Positions 43,325 through 51,797 of a stretch of DNA of 64,000 nt are shown piece by piece. Position numbers and translations under genes: made by a program. The notes under the pieces are model-generated. The model had not been told where the DNA came from. It was given only the letters and a program-made list of their open reading frames with translations, and ran no database searches. Numbering within the stretch: the stretch's first letter is position 1; the number at the start of each line of letters is the position of its first letter. This DNA comes from JBLMYQ01 sp050260055. Lineage in GTDB: Bacteria; Bacillota; Clostridia; Acetivibrionales; UBA4821. Location of the stretch: assembly GCA_050260055.1 (NCBI GenBank), contig JBLNBO010000033.1:1-64000 (forward strand). The letters are read 5' to 3'.

Positions 43325-44413
43325 ATGAAGTTTTTAAACTTCCTGAAATCATTATTTCGGAAGCGGCCTGACCGGGTGGAGTTAACCTTTAACATATTTG
43401 ACATCCCATCCGAACGTCTTACAATAAGGTTTTTAAAATACACTCTACGGAGTGGCCATATCCAGACTGCCAGCTTGCTTGCTTCGCTTATTTCACGCGA
43501 TTCTTCTCTGACTGTAGAAGAGAAGATTTTATGCTTCACTGCTAAAGGCGTTAACTATTTGGTCAAACGGGACTATGATAAAGCACTTGTTGCTTTTGGA
43601 GCCGCTTATGCCATATCCCAAAGCCACTTCCGCCTTAAAATTCTTCAATTTATTGCTTTAACAAACATTAAAGAGAAGAATTGGAAGGAAGCTAAATGGA
43701 TAATGCAGCATGTGGGCAAAGTCCTTCACTTGAAGAGTCAAAATCTTAATGAAGATGATGACAAATATCGCAGCCTGTTATTCCTTCAAAGTGAATGCGA
43801 TCAGATACTCTCTGTTTATCCTAATATGCCGCGGCGCAACAATGTGCCCCTTGCACGGGTAAATGAATTCTTGCCGGTTTGGTTCACTTTCAAAAGTGCA
43901 AAATATTGTTTCAACTTTTTTAATATACCTTCCAATTCCAAAGGTATAAACGCGCTGAAACAACTGTTAAAGAATTCGAATTTCTCCGAAGCAAACAGTC
44001 TGGCTTCCAAGTTACTTAAGCACCACAAGCTAACTCGGGAAGAAAAGGTATTGTGCCTTATGGCCGAAGGGTTAAACAGCCTGTTTTATAACCAGGAAGA
44101 AGCTCTGATGAAACTAGGTTCGGCACTTGCTCTTGCACAAGATGATTTCAGAATAAAAATATTTATTCTATCTCTCTTGCCGCTTATTCACACCGGCCGG
44201 ATAAAAGAAGCAAAAAGGTTGTACGATTCTCTCAGTAGAATGATTACAATCGAAGAAAGCATCAATCCGACTGACAGTGTTTTATACCTTGTTTCAGAAC
44301 TAAGCAATATTTTTAGCAATCACAAAGATATTCTCGTGACACGCGAAGGCATTAAAAATATCCAGCCTCCCGTGCCTACCAGCAAGTTCTTTCAGATCCA
44401 AATTGCAATTTAA
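43325..44413 (+). CDS. Two-module helical-repeat protein of unknown function
   Basis: The 362-aa protein contains two copies of the ~105-aa module found once in the neighbouring gene, at about 22-130 and 196-312. Shared points are FN-x-F-(D/N)-IPS at the start, L-T-x-EEK-x-LC in the middle, A-x-x-x-x-(G)-A-x-A-x-(S/A)-Q followed by FR-(L/I)-KI, and a closing KEAK. Each module is followed by an acidic linker and a short helix. No signal peptide or membrane segment is seen. Function is unknown. Confidence 0.68.
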   Translation: MKFLNFLKSLFRKRPDRVELTFNIFDIPSERLTIRFLKYTLRSGHIQTASLLASLISRDSSLTVEEKILCFTAKGVNYLVKRDYDKALVAFGAAYAISQSHFRLKILQFIALTNIKEKNWKEAKWIMQHVGKVLHLKSQNLNEDDDKYRSLLFLQSECDQILSVYPNMPRRNNVPLARVNEFLPVWFTFKSAKYCFNFFNIPSNSKGINALKQLLKNSNFSEANSLASKLLKHHKLTREEKVLCLMAEGLNSLFYNQEEALMKLGSALALAQDDFRIKIFILSLLPLIHTGRIKEAKRLYDSLSRMITIEESINPTDSVLYLVSELSNIFSNHKDILVTREGIKNIQPPVPTSKFFQIQIAI

Positions 44414-44420
44414 ATTTTTT

Positions 44421-44443
44421 AGGGTCACTTTAACAGTGACCCT
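44421..44443 (+). terminator. Terminator between the two-module gene and uvrB
   Basis: AGGGTCACT pairs exactly with AGTGACCCT around TTAAC; a T-rich tract follows on the plus strand. It may also serve uvrB, though its minus-strand tail has no T run. Confidence 0.8.
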
Positions 44444-44456
44444 TCTTCTTTAACCG

Positions 44457-46427
44457 TTATATTCTTTTTTCTAACTCTTTTATTTTATCCCGTAACTCAG
44501 CTGCCCGCTCGAACTGGAGATTTGATGCGGCATCCTTCATTTCTAGTGTTAGTTTGCTAATTATGCGCTTAATATCTTTTTGGCTATTTTCTTTTAAATT
44601 TAGAGTCTTGTATTCAACTTCATCTTCAGCTATTTTGGTTGCTTGAATAACCTCACGTACATCCTTTTGCACACTTTGCGGAATAATATTGTTTTCCCTA
44701 TTGTATTGTATTTGAAGTTTTCTTCTTCTATTGGTCTCTCCTATGGCTTTCTCCATCGCATCAGTAAGTTCATCAGCATACATAATAACCTTGCCTTTGA
44801 CATTTCGAGCCGCACGACCAATTGTTTGAATCAAAGAGGTCTCAGAACGTAAGAAACCCGGCTTATCAGCATCAAGAATTGCCACCAGTGAAACCTCCGG
44901 AAGGTCAAGGCCTTCCCTAAGAAGATTAATTCCAACTAAAACATCAAATTCACCAAGCCTTAAATTTCTTAAAATCTCCATTCGCTCTATTGTATCAATA
45001 TCTGAATGCAAATACCGGACACGGATATTTATTTCTTTCATATAATCAGTCAAATCCTCAGCCATCTTCTTGGTAAGGGTGGTAACCAGGACTCTGTGTC
45101 CCATTTCCGCTCTTTCCCTAACCTGTCCAATAAGATGATCAATTTGACCTGTAACCGGACGAACTTCTATTTCCGGGTCAATTAATCCTGTCGGCCTAAT
45201 AATCTGCTCCACAATTTTTGAGCGTTCTCTCTCATAATTTCCTGGTGTTGCACTTACATAAATAACCTGATTCACCTTATCTTCAAATTCATTAAAACAC
45301 AACGGCCTATTATCGTACGCCGAAGGAAGCCTGAAACCATAATCGATTAGAGCATCTTTTCTTGAGCGGTCTCCATGATACATTGCCCCTACTTGCGGAA
45401 TTGTAACATGCGATTCATCAATAACTAGCAAGAAATCCTTTGGAAAGTAATCAATAAGCGTAAATGGAGCACTCCCGGCTTCTCTCCCGCTTATATGCCT
45501 TGAATAATTTTCTATTCCTTGACAAAAACCAATCTCCTGCATCATTTCTAAATCGAAATTTGTTCGCTGTAAAAGCCTCTGTGCCTCAAGAAGCTTGTCC
45601 TGTGCTTTTAATTCCTTGACTCTTTCTTCAAGCTCCATCTCGATTGTTTTGATTGCTCTCTGCATTTTCTCAGGTGTAGTTACATAATGTGATGCAGGGA
45701 ACACAACACAGTGGCTTCGAATTCCTAAAGTTTTACCTGTTAAAACATCTATCTCACTAATCTTTTCTACTTCATCGCCAAAAAACTCAATTCGCAATGC
45801 TTTCTCCGCTTCGTCTGAAGGAAAAATCTCCAGGATATCTCCTCTTACACGGAACTTACCCCTGACAAAAGCAATGTCATTTCTCTCATATTGCATATTT
45901 ACCAGGCGCTTTACCACTTCGTCCCTGTTTTTGTGCATTCCAGGTCTCAATGAAAGTACCATACTATTATAATCAATTGGGTCGCCCAAACCATAAATAC
46001 AAGAAACACTGGCAACAATTATTACATCATTTCTTTCAGAAAGTGAAGCAGTAGCAGAGTGTCTTAGCTTATCAATATCATCATTGATGGAAGAATCTTT
46101 TTCAATATAAGTGTCTGTAGTGGGTATATAAGCCTCAGGCTGATAATAATCGTAATAGCTCACAAAATATTCAACGGCATTATTAGGGAAAAACTCCTTA
46201 AACTCACTGCAAAGCTGTGCTGCAAGAGTCTTATTATGCGCAATTACAAGAGTAGGCTTTTGAATCTCCTGGATTACGTTTGCAATTGTAAAGGTTTTTC
46301 CTGACCCTGTTATCCCTAATAGTGTCTGAGCCTTTTCTCCACGTTTCAGCCCATCCGACAGCTGTCTTATTGCTTCCGGCTGGTCTCCAAGGGGTTTATA
46401 TTGTGATACAACTTTAAATTCTGCCAT
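44457..46427 (-). CDS. uvrB: Excinuclease ABC subunit UvrB
   Basis: UvrB verifies DNA damage after UvrA and recruits UvrC. The 656-aa protein has Walker A GITGSGKTFT near residue 38, the beta-hairpin region with YYDYYQPEAYIP, helicase motifs including DESHV and QTIGRAARN, and a C-terminal UVR domain (MKDAASNLQFERAAELRDKI). The ATG at 46427 with a TGAGGTT site fits the family N-terminus. It is upstream of, but not adjacent to, uvrA. Confidence 0.97.
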   Translation of the reverse strand: MAEFKVVSQYKPLGDQPEAIRQLSDGLKRGEKAQTLLGITGSGKTFTIANVIQEIQKPTLVIAHNKTLAAQLCSEFKEFFPNNAVEYFVSYYDYYQPEAYIPTTDTYIEKDSSINDDIDKLRHSATASLSERNDVIIVASVSCIYGLGDPIDYNSMVLSLRPGMHKNRDEVVKRLVNMQYERNDIAFVRGKFRVRGDILEIFPSDEAEKALRIEFFGDEVEKISEIDVLTGKTLGIRSHCVVFPASHYVTTPEKMQRAIKTIEMELEERVKELKAQDKLLEAQRLLQRTNFDLEMMQEIGFCQGIENYSRHISGREAGSAPFTLIDYFPKDFLLVIDESHVTIPQVGAMYHGDRSRKDALIDYGFRLPSAYDNRPLCFNEFEDKVNQVIYVSATPGNYERERSKIVEQIIRPTGLIDPEIEVRPVTGQIDHLIGQVRERAEMGHRVLVTTLTKKMAEDLTDYMKEINIRVRYLHSDIDTIERMEILRNLRLGEFDVLVGINLLREGLDLPEVSLVAILDADKPGFLRSETSLIQTIGRAARNVKGKVIMYADELTDAMEKAIGETNRRRKLQIQYNRENNIIPQSVQKDVREVIQATKIAEDEVEYKTLNLKENSQKDIKRIISKLTLEMKDAASNLQFERAAELRDKIKELEKRI

Positions 46428-46607
46428 ATATTTTAACCTCAATAGATTTTAAAATATTATATCACTTTTAACATTCATATTTTCATTTTATTTTATATTA
46501 TGATATAATTTTAGTTATCATTGCACCTTAAATATTTTTATTTGTTTTGAGAAAATTCTCATACTGGATGTAAAACCATAAAAGACGTTTAAAGGAGGAG
46601 TATATTG

Positions 46608-47327
46608 ATGAAACATGCTGTTAGTGGAAGTTCTTTTTCGGATGGGTTATCATTATCCTATCGTAATGTAAAAATCAAAGCGGTAAATAATGACGGTTTA
46701 ATTACTGCTAATAGAGATGAGAATTCAAAAGGCCATATTAATATATGCAAAGCTTTGCGGGGGTTTTTCAAAGACTACTTCCTTTTATTCTTTATCTTTA
46801 TTATTCTCCCTATGGTTATTGCTGTGCTTTCTGATTCCCATTCAAGCAAAATACTTGTTGAAACACAAATCAGAATAACAACTTTGATAGCATTTTTGTA
46901 TTTTGCTTCAAAGCTTATGTCAGATGATAATAAAAAGTATCATGCCGCTGAGCATATGACAGCAAATGCGATTGAGCATAATTGTTCTGTAATAGATTTT
47001 GATAAGATTAACTCAGCCCCCATGGTTCATGTAAGATGCGGATCAAATATATTTGTGCTAATGTTTCTGGTTTTTTGTATATTAACAGTACTGCTAGTAC
47101 CGCCGATGAATTTCTTTGAAAGGTTTTTTCTAGAACTCCTTATTTTATATGTATCTTTTAGTATTACAGTATTAATAGTCTCGATTCCCGCTATTTCATA
47201 TATATTTTCTGTTCCGGGATTGATTATTCAGAGAATCTGCTTTCTGAAAAAACCTGATGATACACATATTAATACTGCACTTGCAGCCGCCAATTTGTTA
47301 ATGGCTATAGTTAAACCTAAAATATAA
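46608..47327 (+). CDS. DUF1385 (YqhQ-like) membrane protein, divergent
   Basis: The 239-aa protein has four to five membrane helices and the DUF1385 landmarks in altered form: KYHAAEHMTANAIEH, where the family has HGAEH, and VHVRCGSNIFVL, where it has RCGTSF. The family's function is unknown. The ATG at 46608 lies 9 nt after AAAGGAGG; a TTG one codon earlier is possible. It precedes the second nucleotidyltransferase fusion but has its own terminator. Confidence 0.7.
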   Translation: MKHAVSGSSFSDGLSLSYRNVKIKAVNNDGLITANRDENSKGHINICKALRGFFKDYFLLFFIFIILPMVIAVLSDSHSSKILVETQIRITTLIAFLYFASKLMSDDNKKYHAAEHMTANAIEHNCSVIDFDKINSAPMVHVRCGSNIFVLMFLVFCILTVLLVPPMNFFERFFLELLILYVSFSITVLIVSIPAISYIFSVPGLIIQRICFLKKPDDTHINTALAAANLLMAIVKPKI

Positions 47328-47367
47328 ATTAACAGGCTCCTATTAATTAATAGGGGCTTGTTAATTT
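47326..47367 (+). terminator. Intrinsic terminator of the DUF1385 gene
   Basis: AAATTAACAgGCtCCTATTA pairs with TAATAGGgGCtTGTTAATTT with two weak positions and is followed by a T run. It begins at the stop codon. Confidence 0.85.
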
Positions 47368-47386
47368 TTCACTCTTAAATAATATT

Positions 47387-47416
47387 TTGGACATAAACCA
47401 TATAATATTGTATAAT
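47387..47416 (+). promoter_or_regulatory. Promoter of the second nucleotidyltransferase fusion
   Basis: TTGGAC (47387-47392), 18-bp spacer, TATAAT (47411-47416). A second TATAAT 10 bp earlier overlaps the spacer. The start codon is about 150 bp downstream, giving a long leader. Confidence 0.5.
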
Positions 47417-47563
47417 ATTTATGGGTAAGTTTTAATAATCATTCAATTGCTTTGAAAACCTTTTTCATTTCGTGTATACCAATTACTATTAACTTAATAA
47501 TGTTTTATAAATTTTGTATATTTCCTTTATTTATATAAAAAATTGCAAGAAAGGATGGTGAAA

Positions 47564-50014
47564 ATGAAGGCTATTATAATGGCTGGCGGTGAAGGCTCGC
47601 GCCTCAGGCCGCTTACATGTGACCTGCCAAAACCAATGGTTCCGGTTATGAATAAACCAATAATGGAACATATCATAGAGCTTCTTAAAGGTCATGGTAT
47701 TACAGAAATTGGTGTTACATTAATGTACCTGCCGCAAAAGATTAAAGAGTATTTCGGCAACGGTTCAAATTTTGGTGTAAATATTCATTACTTTACTGAA
47801 GATACGCCTCTTGGAACTGCAGGAAGCGTACATAACGCAGTTGACTTTCTTGACGAAACATTTATTGTAATAAGCGGCGACGGCCTTACTAATATGAATC
47901 TGACTGCAGCAGTTGAATTTCATAAAAACAAAAATGCTGTTGCTACACTTGTGCTTTCAAAAGTTGCCGTACCACTTGAATACGGAGTTGTAATAACAGA
48001 TGAAAACTCCGCAATTACCGGTTTCCTTGAAAAACCAAGCTGGGGAGAAGTATTCAGCGACACTGTAAACACTGGTACATATATATTAGAACCTGAAATG
48101 TTCAAGTATTTTGAAAAGGGCAAGAATTATGACTTCAGCCAGGATTTATTTCCTTTACTTCTTAAGGAAAAAAGGCCTATGTATGGTTTTATCACCTCAG
48201 ATTATTGGTGTGATATTGGTGATTTGAAAGCATATCTGCAATCACATATAGACATTTTCGAGGGAAAAATCAATTTAAAAATCGAAGGAAATTTACTTAA
48301 AGAAAATGTATGGGTAGGCCCAGGAACAGTAATTGAGCCTGGTGCAGAAATAACCGCTCCTGCCTATATCGGAAGCAACTGTAAAATAAGCAGTAAAGCT
48401 TCTATAGAAAATTATTCCGTGTTAGGCAACAACAATGTTATTGGAGATGAAGTATCTATAAAAAGGAGTATCCTTTGGAACAATAATTTTATTGAATATG
48501 GTTCAGAAGTCAGGGGAGCGATTCTTTGTAATAAAGTAAATACTAAAAACTATGTCTCAATTTTTGAAAATGCAGTAATAGGTGACGACTGCACTTTAAA
48601 TGAAAGAGCTATTGTAAAACCTAATGTTAAGGTATGGCCTCAGAAGGCTATAGATACCCTTGCTATTGTTGATAGAAACCTCATATGGGGTTCAAAATAT
48701 ATTAAAACTATCTTTGGAGAAAATGGCCTTTCGGGAATAATAAATGTCGATATATCTCCCGAATTTGCTACAAGGCTGGGCGCTGCCTATGGCTCTCTAT
48801 ATAAAAAAGGCTCAAAAGTAGTTGTAAGTTCAACAAATTCAAATGCTGCAAGAATGTTCAAGCATGCTTTTGTTTCCGGTATTCTTTCGGTTGGTGTTGA
48901 AGTATTTAACCTCAGTGGAATATTGACTCCTGTTTCAAGATATGCAATTAGCTTTCTCTCAGTTGAAGGAGGAATCCACATTAAAATATCCGAAGGAAAT
49001 CCAAATAGGATTTGTGCTGATTTTATGGATTCAAAAGGTGCAACCATAAGCCGTGCATTTGAAAGAAAGATAGAAAACTCTTTTGTCAGAGAAGACTTCA
49101 AGCGCTGTAGTGCAGAAGAAATCAGCAGGCTTAATAATATAACCGATTTTAGGAATTATTACTTACGCGCGATAATGAATGAAGTTGATATCCCCGCAAT
49201 TAGGCAAAAACAGCTAAAGATTGTTTTTTATACGCCTTCTGACCTTGTTAATTCATTAATGGCACAAATGCTGCCTGATATCGGTGTAAAGGTTGTCAGT
49301 TCTATTACAAAACCATTCGACACATCCAGTAGTGAAGAAATATTTGAAGAAATTAAAAAGAATGATGCTGACTTTGGTGTCTATATTGATAGCAATGGCG
49401 AGAATATGATTCTCTTTGATAAGAGAAACAGAACAATTTATGATGATTTATACACTGCTATGATATCAATAATAACCTTTGAAACAAACCCCGATGCAAA
49501 TATAATTATACCTATCACTACATCTACGGTTATTGATAAAATTGCTGAAAGATACAGTGGTAAAGTAACTAGAACCAAAACATCTTCAAGAGCTGTCATG
49601 GAAGAGATGTTAAAGCAAAGTCCTCATAAAAACAGAGAAAATCTAGACCAATTTATGCTTAATTTTGATTCCTTTGCAGGTCTCTTAAAGATTATTGAAT
49701 TTATTTCAACTAAGCAGACTGCACTAGAAGAAATAATCGATCAAGTTCCTGAGTTTTATATTAGCAAGAAGAAAATCTTTTGTCCATGGGAACAAAAAGG
49801 TAAGGTAATGCGGACTCTGATTCAGGAAAAAACAAAAAATAAAATTGAACTGCTTGATGGCGTTAAGTTTGCATCAGCAAGAGGATGGGTTCTAATAATA
49901 CCGGATGTAGATAAGCCGCTTTGCAGAGTTTATGCTGAAGGAACTACTAAGAAAAACTCTGAAAAGATTGCAGATGAATATATAGAGAAAATTAAGAGCA
50001 TCATAGAAATATAG
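47564..50014 (+). CDS. Nucleotidyltransferase / left-handed beta-helix / phosphomannomutase-like fusion, second copy
   Basis: The 816-aa protein has the same three-part layout as the one at 6297: NTP_transferase (1-235, MAGGEGSRLRPLT), hexapeptide repeats (about 250-375) and a phosphohexomutase-like C-terminal half. The mutase loops are changed again: IKISEGNP in place of ITASHNP and DSNGEN in place of DGDADR. Both genes lost the metal aspartates independently or before duplication. The start at 47564 follows AAGGATGGTG; the frame upstream is not supported. It is convergent with the TPR gene at 50045. Confidence 0.85.
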   Translation: MKAIIMAGGEGSRLRPLTCDLPKPMVPVMNKPIMEHIIELLKGHGITEIGVTLMYLPQKIKEYFGNGSNFGVNIHYFTEDTPLGTAGSVHNAVDFLDETFIVISGDGLTNMNLTAAVEFHKNKNAVATLVLSKVAVPLEYGVVITDENSAITGFLEKPSWGEVFSDTVNTGTYILEPEMFKYFEKGKNYDFSQDLFPLLLKEKRPMYGFITSDYWCDIGDLKAYLQSHIDIFEGKINLKIEGNLLKENVWVGPGTVIEPGAEITAPAYIGSNCKISSKASIENYSVLGNNNVIGDEVSIKRSILWNNNFIEYGSEVRGAILCNKVNTKNYVSIFENAVIGDDCTLNERAIVKPNVKVWPQKAIDTLAIVDRNLIWGSKYIKTIFGENGLSGIINVDISPEFATRLGAAYGSLYKKGSKVVVSSTNSNAARMFKHAFVSGILSVGVEVFNLSGILTPVSRYAISFLSVEGGIHIKISEGNPNRICADFMDSKGATISRAFERKIENSFVREDFKRCSAEEISRLNNITDFRNYYLRAIMNEVDIPAIRQKQLKIVFYTPSDLVNSLMAQMLPDIGVKVVSSITKPFDTSSSEEIFEEIKKNDADFGVYIDSNGENMILFDKRNRTIYDDLYTAMISIITFETNPDANIIIPITTSTVIDKIAERYSGKVTRTKTSSRAVMEEMLKQSPHKNRENLDQFMLNFDSFAGLLKIIEFISTKQTALEEIIDQVPEFYISKKKIFCPWEQKGKVMRTLIQEKTKNKIELLDGVKFASARGWVLIIPDVDKPLCRVYAEGTTKKNSEKIADEYIEKIKSIIEI

Positions 50015-50016
50015 AT

Positions 50017-50046
50017 AAAAAAAACAGCCAATCGGCTGTTTTTTTT
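50017..50046. terminator. Bidirectional terminator between convergent genes
   Basis: AAAAAAAACAGCC pairs with GGCTGTTTTTTTT around AATC, with T runs in both directions. The stop of the minus-strand TPR gene begins at its edge (50045-50047). Confidence 0.95.
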
Positions 50047-51397
50047 ATTGTATTCTAAATTCTACAATGTTAGCTGTTGCATCTCCTGCAACCATTTTGC
50101 GAATTACCACTTCTTCGCATTTACTGCTTACTTCATCCTTCTTGGTTGTGTTCTTGATATATGCATCCAATATTCTAAAGGCACTATCATCTTCAACATC
50201 TGCAAGCTTTTCAATCAAGGTTAATCTCTTCTTCTTTTCAAGCCTGTAGATGAAATATTCTACAATTACTTTAACAAAATCATTACTTTCCCATGTTCTG
50301 ATAAATTCTTTCGAGTCTAACTTTATCAGCATTTCTATTAGTTCTTCTATCCTTATCATATAATCCGCCAGCATTTTTACATCATATTCTAAGATACTGA
50401 ATCTAACCGGCTTATCAATTACTTTCTTAGCCTCCAGCACAAAGCAGTCAGTGAAAATAGTCATATGAGGAAGCTTATTTTTAACTCCATTCCAAATATC
50501 AATAGCTTTTTCAATACTGCCGGTATTATGACAGGATATAGCTAAGAAGTGCCATAATATAGGCTCATTATGGTTTCTTGTTTGTTTTTCAAGAATACTT
50601 CTTATTACATAATCTTCGCCAAGCTTATAAAGTATGTCTACAGCATTCAATATCTCATCAATTGTATCGAATCTCGAATTTTGAATTGCATTAATCTGGT
50701 TCTCATAGAAATCTAGACAGTCAAGTGTTTTATAGAATAATGCAAGATTGCAATTTGCATATGAATTGTATTTATCTATCTTTATAACCTGTCTCGAAAT
50801 ATCAATGGCTTTTTCAACTTCATCATTTAAGTAATATGCAAGAGATAAATTATTTCTAGGTATTACAAGGCTATCATCCATTAAAACTACTTTTTCTAAT
50901 AACCTTATAGATTTATCAAACTTACATTCTTCAAGCAATTGCTTTCCTTTATTGGCTAACCTCTGAATCTTTTCGCTGCGAGTTCTGTTTTTGCTTAGTA
51001 TATTAGTATCTATAAACCTAACAGCTTCAACAGCTTCTAAAATAAAATTGCCTTTAGGAGCTATTTCGCAATACTTTTCAAAGTTTTCCCTGGATTTAAT
51101 ATAATCTCCAAGGTCAAAGTAATTGCATCCTAAGGCAAAATAACAATCAGGCATAGTTTTTTCAAGACTTTTAAGAGCATTTTCAAGAATTCCGATTGAT
51201 TCTTTGATATTACCCATTTCTGATAAAACTCCGGCCAAATTAAAATAATGCTCACAGTTATCATGTTGAAGCATAATTGCTTTTTCGAAGTTTTTAACAG
51301 CTTCCGGTAATCTTTGTTCGGCAAGTAATTTCATACCTACTTTTGAGTAGAAAGACGCACTTCTCTCAAATGGCACAATTCTTCCTTCGTTTGTCAT
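50045..51397 (-). CDS. TPR-repeat protein
   Basis: The 450-aa cytoplasmic protein has TPR units near residues 17-130 and again near 150-230, with a helical C-terminal part (about 240-450) lacking a recognised domain. TPR proteins act as scaffolds; no partner is evident. The ATG at 51397 is chosen because a family-like helix starts soon after; the AAAGGA site is 12 nt away and not ideal. The upstream in-frame extension is hydrophobic and unlikely. Confidence 0.75.
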   Translation of the reverse strand: MTNEGRIVPFERSASFYSKVGMKLLAEQRLPEAVKNFEKAIMLQHDNCEHYFNLAGVLSEMGNIKESIGILENALKSLEKTMPDCYFALGCNYFDLGDYIKSRENFEKYCEIAPKGNFILEAVEAVRFIDTNILSKNRTRSEKIQRLANKGKQLLEECKFDKSIRLLEKVVLMDDSLVIPRNNLSLAYYLNDEVEKAIDISRQVIKIDKYNSYANCNLALFYKTLDCLDFYENQINAIQNSRFDTIDEILNAVDILYKLGEDYVIRSILEKQTRNHNEPILWHFLAISCHNTGSIEKAIDIWNGVKNKLPHMTIFTDCFVLEAKKVIDKPVRFSILEYDVKMLADYMIRIEELIEMLIKLDSKEFIRTWESNDFVKVIVEYFIYRLEKKKRLTLIEKLADVEDDSAFRILDAYIKNTTKKDEVSSKCEEVVIRKMVAGDATANIVEFRIQ

Positions 51398-51797
51398 TTG
51401 TTGAATTTTTCCTTTCTTTCGTAAAATATCAATAGTCACACTTAAAAGCAGCACTGAAGTAAAAACATTTATATATCTATATTTAATTAAAATTCAAAGG
51501 AAAAACTTACAAGATTTTATGAAATTGACATTTTTTTTGAAAAATAAGATTTAATTTTCCAATCTGAGTGTATTTTACATTTATTAAAAAGTTTTTTCAA
51601 TAGTTTTTGTAAAAATGACAAAATCTTTTAACAATAAAATCTAAAAAGCAAGTTCTAATATGTAGTTTTTTATAATATTTAGTCGCAGTAAGACTTTGGA
51701 GTTCAATTCCTAGGTAATAAAAAGAAAAGATTGTCAAAACGACAACCTTTAACTACACTTAAACTTAAAATTTTCAATTTTCTCAGCGAAGTATATT
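51398..51797. other. Gene-free spacer of 400 bp
   Basis: Very AT-rich. It contains the rho terminator near its right end and presumably the promoter of the TPR gene on the minus strand, which I cannot place with confidence. No ORF or repeat is seen. Confidence 0.4.
51726..51750 (-). terminator. Intrinsic terminator of rho
   Basis: AAAGGTTGTC pairs with GACAATCTTT (one G-T pair) around GTTTT and is followed by TCTTTTT on the minus strand, about 50 bp after the rho stop. Confidence 0.75.
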
